From Tamlana sp. 2_MG-2023 (GTDB taxonomy: Bacteria > Bacteroidota > Bacteroidia > Flavobacteriales > Flavobacteriaceae), in contig NZ_JAUOSF010000008.1 in the NCBI RefSeq assembly GCF_030548465.1, positions 1 to 64,000 on the forward strand: a DNA stretch of 64,000 nt. Reading direction: 5' to 3'. The translations under genes were made by a program, and so were the position numbers. Positions within the stretch are counted from its first letter, which is position 1. Every line of letters begins with the position of its first letter. A model generated the notes under the pieces. It ran no database searches, was not told the DNA's origin, and saw only the letters and a program-made list of their open reading frames with translations. Positions 10,042 to 17,935 of this stretch are shown one piece after another.

Positions 10042-11076
10042 CTATGCATGAATACTTCCCAATTTTTCTGAAAGACACATTGGATTTTGTTGATGTACTA
10101 CAGCTAATATTTCAGAAATAATAGAAATTGCAATTTCTTGTGGTGTTTCTGCTCCAATATTGAGTCCTGCTGGACCATGAATACGATCGAAAAAAGAGTC
10201 ATGCGAAATAGCTTCAGTTGAAAACTCAAAAATTTGAGATAAAAGTTGATCTCTTCTTTTTGCAGGCCCTAGCAAACCTAAATATACAGGTTTGGAATGA
10301 ATCAAACTTAAAAGGTTTTTTAAATCGCCAGCAAAATTATGAGACATTAAAACAATAGCTGTTTGGCTATCAATCAGGCTAACATCAAAGGCTCCGTTTT
10401 CAACGGTTAAGAAAACAGAAGCTCCGGGGAAATCATTTATAGTTTTACTCGATTTTATATCTGAAACAACAATAACCTCCCAACCTATTATTTGCCCAAG
10501 CTGACACAATTGTACAGCGTCATGCTCTGATCCAAAAATAACAAGTCTAAAACAGGGTTTTAAAATTTGCGAAAATACTTCAACACTTTCCACATCATGT
10601 TCATTGGCATTTCTATTTGAAAGTGGATATATTTTACCCCCTAACACTATTGAAGACCCTAATATTTGATTTACACCAACTTCCATCATATAAGAGGTGT
10701 TAATTTTAAAAAGCTGTCGTTCCTCTAAAAAAGTTCTGAAAATATTTAAAAATGAATCATCCAACCTCATAGGCTCTATAAGTATGGTGAGTACACCTTC
10801 ACATCCCAATCTATAACGACCATCATATTTTATAACTTTTGAAATCGATGTTTCAAAAACAGAATCACTTTGACGTTTCACTTCTTGTTCTACACAACCA
10901 CCGCTTACAGCTCCAATCATTTTACCATTGGACTGGATTAACATCCTAACGCCTGGCCTGCGATAAGACGATCCTTCTAGGTGTACAACCGTAGCCAAAA
11001 CACAATCAAGCTTATGTGACTTTGCTTCAAAATAAGCGTCTATTATTTTTTTAAATTCAAAAGTCATTACTGGCAT
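10042..11076 (-). CDS. xdhC: XdhC/CoxI family molybdenum hydroxylase maturation factor
   Basis: XdhC-type chaperones bind the sulfurated molybdenum cofactor and insert it into xanthine-dehydrogenase-family enzymes. The 344-residue protein has the N-terminal CoxI/XdhC domain with GAVSGGCVEQEV near residue 72 and the C-terminal Rossmann-like XdhC domain with IVLMSHNFAGDL and YLGLLGPAKRRD. The order, XdhC-like then MocA-like gene on the same strand, matches accessory operons of periplasmic aldehyde oxidases. A second Met three codons in (11067) is an equally possible start. No maturation gene of this type is needed by the other enzymes in the window, so the partner is the iorAB-like pair. Confidence 0.88.
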   Translation of the reverse strand: MPVMTFEFKKIIDAYFEAKSHKLDCVLATVVHLEGSSYRRPGVRMLIQSNGKMIGAVSGGCVEQEVKRQSDSVFETSISKVIKYDGRYRLGCEGVLTILIEPMRLDDSFLNIFRTFLEERQLFKINTSYMMEVGVNQILGSSIVLGGKIYPLSNRNANEHDVESVEVFSQILKPCFRLVIFGSEHDAVQLCQLGQIIGWEVIVVSDIKSSKTINDFPGASVFLTVENGAFDVSLIDSQTAIVLMSHNFAGDLKNLLSLIHSKPVYLGLLGPAKRRDQLLSQIFEFSTEAISHDSFFDRIHGPAGLNIGAETPQEIAISIISEILAVVHQQNPMCLSEKLGSIHA

Positions 11077-11569
11077 TTAAAATTATTAATTACAACTAAA
11101 AAGCAATTTCATTAAAAATCTGACAAAAAATTCAGAATAAGACAACAAAAATATTTAATTAAATAACCTCTTCGTATGTAGCGAATTTCCAATGAATTTA
11201 GGGAAATAACAAACTCCCATATTCCTTATAATTACCTATTTAGTTGCCTTTAATTACGCAGTACTACATTCACAAAAACATTGGTAACAAAAAAAAGTTT
11301 AGAAAGCATGTGAATCCCTAGCTAACACAGATTTAAGTTGTAATTTGATCAATTATAAAACTGACTTTGTTACCCAATTTACTTTCAATAATAAAAACAA
11401 CTTTAGCTCAAAAAATATTAACACCGGTAAAGTCTACAATAGAAATTACCGGTATTAAAGATAATTTTAGACACAAAACAACTTTTACTCACGAATAGAA
11501 GTCGAAATTAGTATCTAATAGAGTCCTTATTTATATGAATAGAACTCGTCCGCATTTTCTTAAAGCAGT
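11077..11569. other. Intergenic region with an inverted repeat
   Basis: I see no gene in these 493 bases between the sulfatase end and the divergent-side start of the XdhC-like gene. The stretch holds the ACCGGTAA inverted repeat described separately, and an isolated TTACC at 11232-11236 without a well-placed partner. The promoter of the XdhC-like gene must lie in its right-hand neighbour half near 11077-11250, but no clear consensus is visible. Confidence 0.5.
11419..11456 (-). terminator. Hairpin with CCGGTAA arms, possible terminator
   Basis: Thirteen-base arms at 11419-11431 and 11444-11456 match at 11 positions, with a perfect ACCGGTAA core. Read on the minus strand the hairpin is followed by a T-rich run. 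It lies about 115 bases downstream of the sulfatase stop at 11570, so it may end that transcript. The symmetrical core could instead be a repressor site for the molybdenum maturation operon. Confidence 0.45.
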
Positions 11570-13480
11570 TTAAAGTTTCATAACCTTTTCAATTGAAACA
11601 ACACCATCGGCTTTCACCCTTAAGAGATACATGCCTTGAGATAAATTAGAAACATCTACTCTGGGATTATTAATAAGTTTACCTGATACTTTCTTTATGA
11701 TCTCTCCGGACATAGACAATACTTCTATTTCCAAATCATTAATTGGTTTATTAAAATTCAAGTTAAAAAAGTCTGATGATGGATTTGGAAAAATACTTAA
11801 TTCCGATTTTAAAATTTCTTCAACACCAAGTGTTAACGATGAGCTTTCTAAGAGCCTATCATAGCCTGGCAAAGTACCATCGTCCCATAAAAAACTATGA
11901 GTGTGACCGCTACCATCACCATCATTGTCATACCAAGCAGGTTTTACATCTTTGAAATCTGCCACAATGGTAACCGCTTTATCTAAAATATCTTGAATTA
12001 TTTGTTCAGCATTAGGTTCAGAACTTCTTAGGTTTGTGGTTTCACCTGGATCATTTAAAACATCATACAAACGCCAGTCACCATTACCTCCAGTCTTAAC
12101 TATTTTCCATTTCCCGTAAGCGATACCTCCATTATGAAAGCCATTATACGGTCTCATAATAAGCAATGGTTCATCTGGTCTAGCGTCTTGCCCAGCAATT
12201 AACTTATCCATAAAATCAACACCATCAATTATTTTTCCATTTGGCACCGCTGCACCTGCCAAATTTACAAGTGTAGGGTATAAATCTAAAGAACTTATTT
12301 GATGGTCATACGTGGTATTCCCAGAAATTTCATTTGGCCAATGCACAAACATAGGTACTTTATGTCCACCATCATTTACACTTCCTTTTAAGGCGTCAAG
12401 TGGGTAATTTACAGCGCCTTTACTATAGGTATAACCGCCATTATCACTTAAAAATATAATGACTGTGTTATTAAACACATCCATATCTTTTTTCAATTCA
12501 GTAACTAATCTACCTATATTGGCATCCATATTGGTTACCATAGTAGCATAGATAACACGATCTTCAACAAATTCTTCAATTTTAGCAGGGTGCTCTGCCT
12601 CTGGCCACTTCGTTACCTGATTTGACTCTCTTATATAGGCGCTATTTCTTATTAAATCTTCAAAATTTGGATTATCTAGCTTAAATTGAGCTATTTCATC
12701 AGAGGGCGCTTCCAAAGGCGTATGTGGTGCATTATATGCTAAATACATAAAAAACGGATCAGGCTTACCTACATTAGTATTTATATAATCAATAGCATCA
12801 TCAGTTAAAATATCCGTTAAGTAATCTTCATCTGGTGCATCGCTAAATTCATTTTCATCAACATAAGCTCTGTTCCTCCATAATGGGTCTTGGTATTCAT
12901 TGGTTACAACAACACCATTTCCAGTTCTTCTGTAAAAGGAATCTTCATATTTTTCTTCAAAATAACCTTTACCACCTCCTAACATACCAAAGAAATAGTC
13001 AAACCCTCTATCTAGAGGTTGATGTTGTCCTTCAACAAATCCTAAGTGCCACTTTCCAAAGGCTGCAGTGTTATAGTCACTATCTTGAAGTATTTCTGGA
13101 AAAAACGTTTCGCTTGTAGGAAGCCCCAATGTTGTGGTTACATCGTTAGGTAGATTGTATTGTGCACCTAATCTATGTGGTAACACACCAGACATGATTG
13201 CTGCCCTACTTGGACCGCAAAATGGGTGCGCTACATGGGCATTATTTAAAATTACACCCTGGTCTGCTAATGCATCAATGTTTGGTGTTGGAATAACCCC
13301 TAGATCTTCAGGAAAGTTAGAATCTCTATTAAAACCAACATCGGCATAGCCTAAGTCGTCGGCTAAAATCACTATGACATTGGGTCTACTTCCTTGTGTT
13401 TGTCCAAATGAATAGGAAGCACATATTAAGCAAATTATTAATTTAAAAAGGGTTCTGTTGTTAAGTAAAATTTGAGTCAT
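11570..13480 (-). CDS. S1 sulfatase with T9SS sorting domain
   Basis: This secreted formylglycine-dependent sulfatase has 636 residues. The signal peptide ends near SFGQ. The alkaline-phosphatase-fold sulfatase domain (about residues 32-490) has the metal-binding ADDLGYAD at 40-47 and the active-site motif CGPSR at 88-92, where Cys 88 becomes formylglycine. The last 80 residues form a T9SS type A sorting domain (SIFPNPSSDFF onward), so the enzyme is exported to or beyond the cell surface. It is transcribed alone from the promoter module at 13504-13568. It probably removes sulfate esters from the intact polymer or large fragments. The exact sulfate position cannot be told from the sequence by eye. 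The required formylglycine maturase is not in this window. Confidence 0.93.
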   Translation of the reverse strand: MTQILLNNRTLFKLIICLICASYSFGQTQGSRPNVIVILADDLGYADVGFNRDSNFPEDLGVIPTPNIDALADQGVILNNAHVAHPFCGPSRAAIMSGVLPHRLGAQYNLPNDVTTTLGLPTSETFFPEILQDSDYNTAAFGKWHLGFVEGQHQPLDRGFDYFFGMLGGGKGYFEEKYEDSFYRRTGNGVVVTNEYQDPLWRNRAYVDENEFSDAPDEDYLTDILTDDAIDYINTNVGKPDPFFMYLAYNAPHTPLEAPSDEIAQFKLDNPNFEDLIRNSAYIRESNQVTKWPEAEHPAKIEEFVEDRVIYATMVTNMDANIGRLVTELKKDMDVFNNTVIIFLSDNGGYTYSKGAVNYPLDALKGSVNDGGHKVPMFVHWPNEISGNTTYDHQISSLDLYPTLVNLAGAAVPNGKIIDGVDFMDKLIAGQDARPDEPLLIMRPYNGFHNGGIAYGKWKIVKTGGNGDWRLYDVLNDPGETTNLRSSEPNAEQIIQDILDKAVTIVADFKDVKPAWYDNDGDGSGHTHSFLWDDGTLPGYDRLLESSSLTLGVEEILKSELSIFPNPSSDFFNLNFNKPINDLEIEVLSMSGEIIKKVSGKLINNPRVDVSNLSQGMYLLRVKADGVVSIEKVMKL

Positions 13481-13503
13481 TATTCAATTTAGTTTTGGTT
13501 AGA

Positions 13504-13568
13504 TAAAAATAAATTGAATAAACCAAAGGTGCTATTAGGATATTACCTCTAACTTGTAAAATATTACC
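13504..13568 (-). promoter_or_regulatory. PUL promoter module of the T9SS sulfatase
   Basis: Read on the plus strand, TTACC lies at 13543-13547 and at 13564-13568, a perfect 21-base register. The -7-like element on the minus strand (TATTTTTA) lies at 13504-13511, beginning 32 bases after the proximal half-site. The sulfatase start codon is only 23 bases beyond it, implying a leader of under 20 bases. Confidence 0.75.
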
Positions 13569-13674
13569 TCATTCTTTTGATTTTCTTTACTATAATTCAA
13601 GAATGGAATAAAAAAGCTAAAACTCCTTCTTCTTTACAATAATTACTGCTTGATAGTATTTTTTATCTCTTACC

Positions 13675-13722
13675 TATCATTGAAATGATAAGTCCCTTCA
13701 GGTTTTAAAATCTGAAGGGACT
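13675..13722. repeat. Two adjacent palindromes downstream of the sulfatase operon
   Basis: TATCATT at 13675-13681 pairs with 13684-13690 across two bases. Immediately next to it, AGTCCCTTCAG at 13691-13701 pairs with 13712-13722. They lie about 107 bases after the stop of the 13829-15307 sulfatase, inside the 348-base spacer that also contains the promoter module of the next gene. Neither hairpin has a proper T-run on the minus strand, so simple termination is uncertain. No gene is visible in the spacer 13481-13828. Confidence 0.5.
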
Positions 13723-13828
13723 ATAAAGCAAAAATTTAATTCTCGTCAATATCGCCGTTTTTCAAAATTTTTAAATTGGCTCTCGAACTGACAATTATTT
13801 ATTATAGTTAAAACATAACAGGTACGTT

Positions 13829-15307
13829 TTATTCTGAAATTTCAAACGTCGTTAAAAACGCCCCCATATGGTCTTCTTTCCAAACCTTACTCAGGTTTTC
13901 AGGATCAAACCATTGTGGCTCTGTATGGGTTTTACTCCAAGCCTCCGCTTTAGAAACCATTTCCTTAAGAACTTTAGGATGTTTAGTTCCTAAATCATGC
14001 TTTTCACCAATATCCTTTTTAATATTATAAAGTTTCCATGGCGAGTTATAAGCTTTTGTTGCTTTCCATTCATCTTGTCTTACTCCAACATCTGAAAAGC
14101 CACTACGATGACGCATAGAAAATATAGGATCGCCAGCACGTGGGTTTTTACCTGCCACAACATCATCCCAAATATTTTTACTATCTAAATGTTTGCCCTC
14201 TGGTATTTTAGCATTTGCTAATCCTGTGAAGGTGGCATAAAAATCAAGTGCAGAAACTGGGTATTCAAAGTGTTTCCCCGAAGGTACTTTATTTGGCCAA
14301 TGGAAAAACATTGGCACTCTAAAACCACCTTCATAAGTATCCCCTTTTCTACCTTTTAATGGTGCATTATTTGCGCCTTTATCAGGTCTACCTCCATTAT
14401 CGCTTAAAAAGACTATCAGGGTGTTGTCAAATTGATTGGTTTCTTTTAATGTTTTCACTAATTCGCCCACGCCTCTATCTACGGCATATACCATACCTGC
14501 ATAGGTACGTCTATTTTTATCTTTTATATTATCAAACACCTTCATGTCTTCTTCTTTGGCTTCCAGAGGCGTATGTGGTGCATTATATGCTAAATAAAGG
14601 AAAAACGGTTCCTCTTTTTTTGAAGCTTCTTTTACAAAACGTGAAGCTTCTCGAGATAGGGCATCTGTAATATATTCTGTTTCTTGAACTTCAACGCCAT
14701 TATGTTCTAATGGTAATAGATAATCCCAAATATTCGTATTTCCTGCTTCAACTAGCCTTTCGTATTTAGGTCGGTATTCACTAGGAAAATAATTATGACC
14801 ACCTCCTAAAAATCCGTAAAAATCATCAAAACCTCTTTTATTAGGATGAAATTGTGGTTTATCGCCTAAATGCCATTTCCCTATAGCACCAGTATAATAA
14901 CCAGACTCTTGTAACACCGAACTAAAGAAGGTCTCACTTACGGGAATCCCTTCATCGCCGTAAACTAAACTATTGGCAGGAAGATTAAATTGCGAACCGA
15001 ATTCGTGAGGATATCTACCGGTCATTATTCCTGCTCTACTTGGGCCACAAAACGCATGAGGCACATAAGCAGATGAGAAAATAGTACCATTATTGGCTAA
15101 TTTATCCAATTCTGGGGTTATGATGTCTTTTGATCCATTAAAACCTACATCGGCATACCCTAGATCATCGCACAAAACAACAACAATATTTGGTCTTGAT
15201 TGCGCCGTTTTTTTAGATTCTGTTGGTTGATTTTTTGCACCTAAGCAAGCCCAAAAGATTAAGGCTAATGGTAATAAAAAAGCTAATGAAAGATATCTCT
15301 TAATCAT
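13829..15307 (-). CDS. S1 sulfatase, exported (probable lipoprotein)
   Basis: The 492-residue protein has the metal-site CDDLGYAD at about 46-53 and the formylglycine motif CGPSR starting at Cys 87. The N-terminus is hydrophobic and ends in FWAC (Cys 21), a weak lipobox, so it may be lipid-anchored. It is close in style to the sulfatase at 11570-13480 but has no sorting domain, which suggests periplasmic or membrane-bound action on imported fragments. It is the last gene of the operon that begins at 21503. The 45-base gap to the CstA-type gene holds no obvious terminator. Confidence 0.93.
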   Translation of the reverse strand: MIKRYLSLAFLLPLALIFWACLGAKNQPTESKKTAQSRPNIVVVLCDDLGYADVGFNGSKDIITPELDKLANNGTIFSSAYVPHAFCGPSRAGIMTGRYPHEFGSQFNLPANSLVYGDEGIPVSETFFSSVLQESGYYTGAIGKWHLGDKPQFHPNKRGFDDFYGFLGGGHNYFPSEYRPKYERLVEAGNTNIWDYLLPLEHNGVEVQETEYITDALSREASRFVKEASKKEEPFFLYLAYNAPHTPLEAKEEDMKVFDNIKDKNRRTYAGMVYAVDRGVGELVKTLKETNQFDNTLIVFLSDNGGRPDKGANNAPLKGRKGDTYEGGFRVPMFFHWPNKVPSGKHFEYPVSALDFYATFTGLANAKIPEGKHLDSKNIWDDVVAGKNPRAGDPIFSMRHRSGFSDVGVRQDEWKATKAYNSPWKLYNIKKDIGEKHDLGTKHPKVLKEMVSKAEAWSKTHTEPQWFDPENLSKVWKEDHMGAFLTTFEISE

Positions 15308-15352
15308 AATTAAAAATTTAAGTAATCAAAATTACCAAGTAAAGCATCGCGA

Positions 15353-16792
15353 CTATTGTTCGCGTTTACCTAAAACAAATTCATTTTTACCTTTTGAAAA
15401 CAAAAACCAAAATGATAATCCTAAAGCAACAATAATACCTAATGTATACGACAATTTATAATCCAACTGCAGTCCTTCTGGAGTAACTAAAATATAAGTG
15501 GTTACCACGGCTGTCATAAACGCTGCAGGAATTAATATAAACCAAGTACTTTTATTTTGTTGTTTCACATAAACAGCAATAGCCCAAAGCACCACGGTTG
15601 CCAACATTTGATTAGACCACCCAAAATACCTCCAAATAATGGCAAAATCAATTTGCGTTAACCCAATGGCTACTAAAAAAATAGGAACGGTCACCATTAA
15701 TCTTTTAAAGATACTGGATTGATTGAAGTTACAAGCATCAGCAATGGTTAATCGTGCACTTCTAAAAGCCGTATCACCCGAAGTAATAGGTGCAGCAACC
15801 ACACCAAAAACGGCAAGAACACCACCAATTTTACCCAATGTAGTGTTACAAATAATATTAACAACCCATGCCGCGTTATGCCCCTCTAGTGCCATAGTTT
15901 CACCCAACTTTTCTACGCCACCAAAGAACGCCATAGCCATAGCTGCCCAGATTAATGCGACTATACCTTCAGTAATCATGGCGCCAAAAAAGACTTTTTT
16001 TCCTTGGGATTCATTAGAAATACACCGCGCCATTAAGGGAGATTGCGTAGAATGAAAACCTGAAATGGCACCACAGGCAATGGTTATAAAAAGCAGTGGG
16101 AACACAGGGTAAATTTCAGGGTTACTGTGCATATTCTTTAAATTCTGAAGCGATAATTCTGGAATTGAATAATCTTGAAATAACAAAGCAAAAAACAGAC
16201 CTATCGCCATAACCAAGAGCGATAAGCCAAATAACGGATACACTTTCCCAATTAATTTATCAATAGGAATCATGGTTGCTAATAAATAATAAACAAAAAT
16301 GATGATAACCAAAACTGAAACGCTTACACCTGTAAGCTCATATAATATGGTGGCTGGCCCTTTTACAAAAACAACACCCACCAAAATAAGCAACACAACA
16401 GAAAAAACGCGTATAAAATATTTAACACCTGTCCCCAAATATTTCCCAACAATTTCAGGAATACTGTCTCCATTATGCCTTATAGATAACATGCCAGAGA
16501 AATAATCGTGCACTGCTCCGGCAAAAATAGAACCAAATACAATCCACAGAAAGGTCACTGGACCCCATAACGCACCGGCAATTGCTCCAAATATAGGGCC
16601 TAACCCAGCTATATTTAAAAACTGAATGAGAAATATTTTGCCTAAAGCCAGAGGAACAAAATCTACCCCATCTTGCTTTGAAATGGCTGGTGTTGGCCGG
16701 TTAGTATCAATACCAAATTTCTTCTCAATATAGTTTCCATAAACAAAATAACCACCAACTAAAACCACTATACATACTATAAAACTTATCAT
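15353..16792 (-). CDS. cstA: CstA-type carbon starvation transporter
   Basis: This polytopic inner membrane protein (479 residues, more than ten hydrophobic segments) belongs to the CstA family, known in enterobacteria for peptide and pyruvate uptake. Recognisable family wording is NIAGLGPIFGAIAGALWGP near residue 60, GAVHDYFSG near residue 91, and GFHSTQSPLMARC near residue 247. It is shorter than the roughly 700-residue enterobacterial CstA and matches the compact form common in Bacteroidota. It sits between a sulfatase gene and the FMN-motif/FAD oxidoreductase pair in one operon. A role in taking up a small acid or product made by that oxidoreductase is possible but unproven. Confidence 0.9.
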   Translation of the reverse strand: MISFIVCIVVLVGGYFVYGNYIEKKFGIDTNRPTPAISKQDGVDFVPLALGKIFLIQFLNIAGLGPIFGAIAGALWGPVTFLWIVFGSIFAGAVHDYFSGMLSIRHNGDSIPEIVGKYLGTGVKYFIRVFSVVLLILVGVVFVKGPATILYELTGVSVSVLVIIIFVYYLLATMIPIDKLIGKVYPLFGLSLLVMAIGLFFALLFQDYSIPELSLQNLKNMHSNPEIYPVFPLLFITIACGAISGFHSTQSPLMARCISNESQGKKVFFGAMITEGIVALIWAAMAMAFFGGVEKLGETMALEGHNAAWVVNIICNTTLGKIGGVLAVFGVVAAPITSGDTAFRSARLTIADACNFNQSSIFKRLMVTVPIFLVAIGLTQIDFAIIWRYFGWSNQMLATVVLWAIAVYVKQQNKSTWFILIPAAFMTAVVTTYILVTPEGLQLDYKLSYTLGIIVALGLSFWFLFSKGKNEFVLGKREQ

Positions 16793-16810
16793 TGTTGCGT
16801 TTTTATTTGG

Positions 16811-17935
16811 TTATAATTTACCACTATATTTTTGGTTAAAAACTTCTACTTTATGCTTTTGTTCTTCCGTTAAATTTTGATTAAGCAGAAAATAATACGC
16901 ACGTCGTGCCGTTAAAAAATCTTCATTTAAAATCGGAACAACCGCCGCTGTAATTATTTCAGAATCTGGATTTCTAGTTTGCATTAATTCTAAAAAACCA
17001 GAAAACTCCTGATACGTATTGAAATGTTTTAATGCGCTGCTTAAATCATCAAAAAAAGACTTTTCCACGTTAAAACCTATGTTTTGTAACGATTTTAAAG
17101 CGGCTATCCTTTCCGCCTCACCCCCATTTACAACTAATCGCTTTGCAAAAGAAAGATATACGTCTTTAGGTGCTGACTGTATATACTCTAGTGATTTTCG
17201 TAATAATGTTTTATCATTAGAAATTCTATTCAGTACGGCCTCTACATACACTTTTGAATATATTTTTCTTTTTTGCAGCTCCTCAATTGCCAATAAATAA
17301 TGTGTGTCACTTTCAAGATTTAGAAACTCCAAAATATGGTCACCGTTAATAGTTTTAGCTGTTATATTTTTCATAACGGAAACTAAATCGCCTTGCGCCC
17401 AATGCCATAACGTGAAACAGGTTAAGGCTGCACCTGGAACCGTATCCTTTTCATCCAGCTCTAAAGCCGTAGCTCCCGAAACAGCATCAACTTCTTCAAC
17501 AGTCTCATCAACAACGGTTAAGACTTCATCCAGCCTGACTTCCCCATAAGGCGATGCCGTATTGGATAAAATAGTATGTAATTTTTTGTAATCTTCAGCT
17601 TCAAAAAAATCATCCTCATATTTTTCAAGAGTTTCTCCAGGGTTCAGTTCATATTTTTGATAGGTTCCAATATTGTTCCAATATAACTTAACTGCTACCA
17701 CTTTGCAAACCTGCTCAAGACATATTACTGATTCTACATTAGTGTGGTAACCTATTGGAAGCCCTGTTTCGTCATGAACTTCAGTAAGCTGCACTGTAAT
17801 TGGTAATTTTTCTCCAGGATGCTTTACTGAAATAGTGTGAATGATTTCATGTTTCTCATCAAAATCAAACACGTTTTGAAAAAGAAACAAGAAAGGAACT
17901 ATAAAAAAAACATATATAAAGGTTTTACTAAGCAT
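16811..17935 (-). CDS. Membrane-anchored protein with FMN-attachment-like SGAT motif
   Basis: I do not recognise this 374-residue protein as a named family. It has one N-terminal hydrophobic segment (residues 5-22) serving as anchor or signal. A beta-rich part at about 30-160 contains a Cys pair (72 and 77) and the motif VDAVSGAT at 149-156. That motif resembles the covalent FMN-attachment site of RnfG/NqrC-type FMN-binding domains. The remaining 200 residues are helical and repeat-like. Its start overlaps the end of the FAD oxidoreductase gene by 8 bases, so the two are translationally coupled. I infer an electron-transfer or regulatory partner of that oxidoreductase. A purely structural role is equally possible. 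Confidence 0.7.
   Translation of the reverse strand: MLSKTFIYVFFIVPFLFLFQNVFDFDEKHEIIHTISVKHPGEKLPITVQLTEVHDETGLPIGYHTNVESVICLEQVCKVVAVKLYWNNIGTYQKYELNPGETLEKYEDDFFEAEDYKKLHTILSNTASPYGEVRLDEVLTVVDETVEEVDAVSGATALELDEKDTVPGAALTCFTLWHWAQGDLVSVMKNITAKTINGDHILEFLNLESDTHYLLAIEELQKRKIYSKVYVEAVLNRISNDKTLLRKSLEYIQSAPKDVYLSFAKRLVVNGGEAERIAALKSLQNIGFNVEKSFFDDLSSALKHFNTYQEFSGFLELMQTRNPDSEIITAAVVPILNEDFLTARRAYYFLLNQNLTEEQKHKVEVFNQKYSGKL

Noticed and set aside
10025-10078. Longer start of the MocA-like gene
   Set aside because: It would overlap the XdhC-like gene by 37 bases, and the extra residues precede the usual N-terminal strand of the fold.
11232-11258. Possible GGTAA pair upstream of the XdhC-like gene
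   Set aside because: The second copy reads TTACG and is 22 bases away instead of 21. The -7 position shows TAAATTCA, two mismatches. The geometry does not fit.
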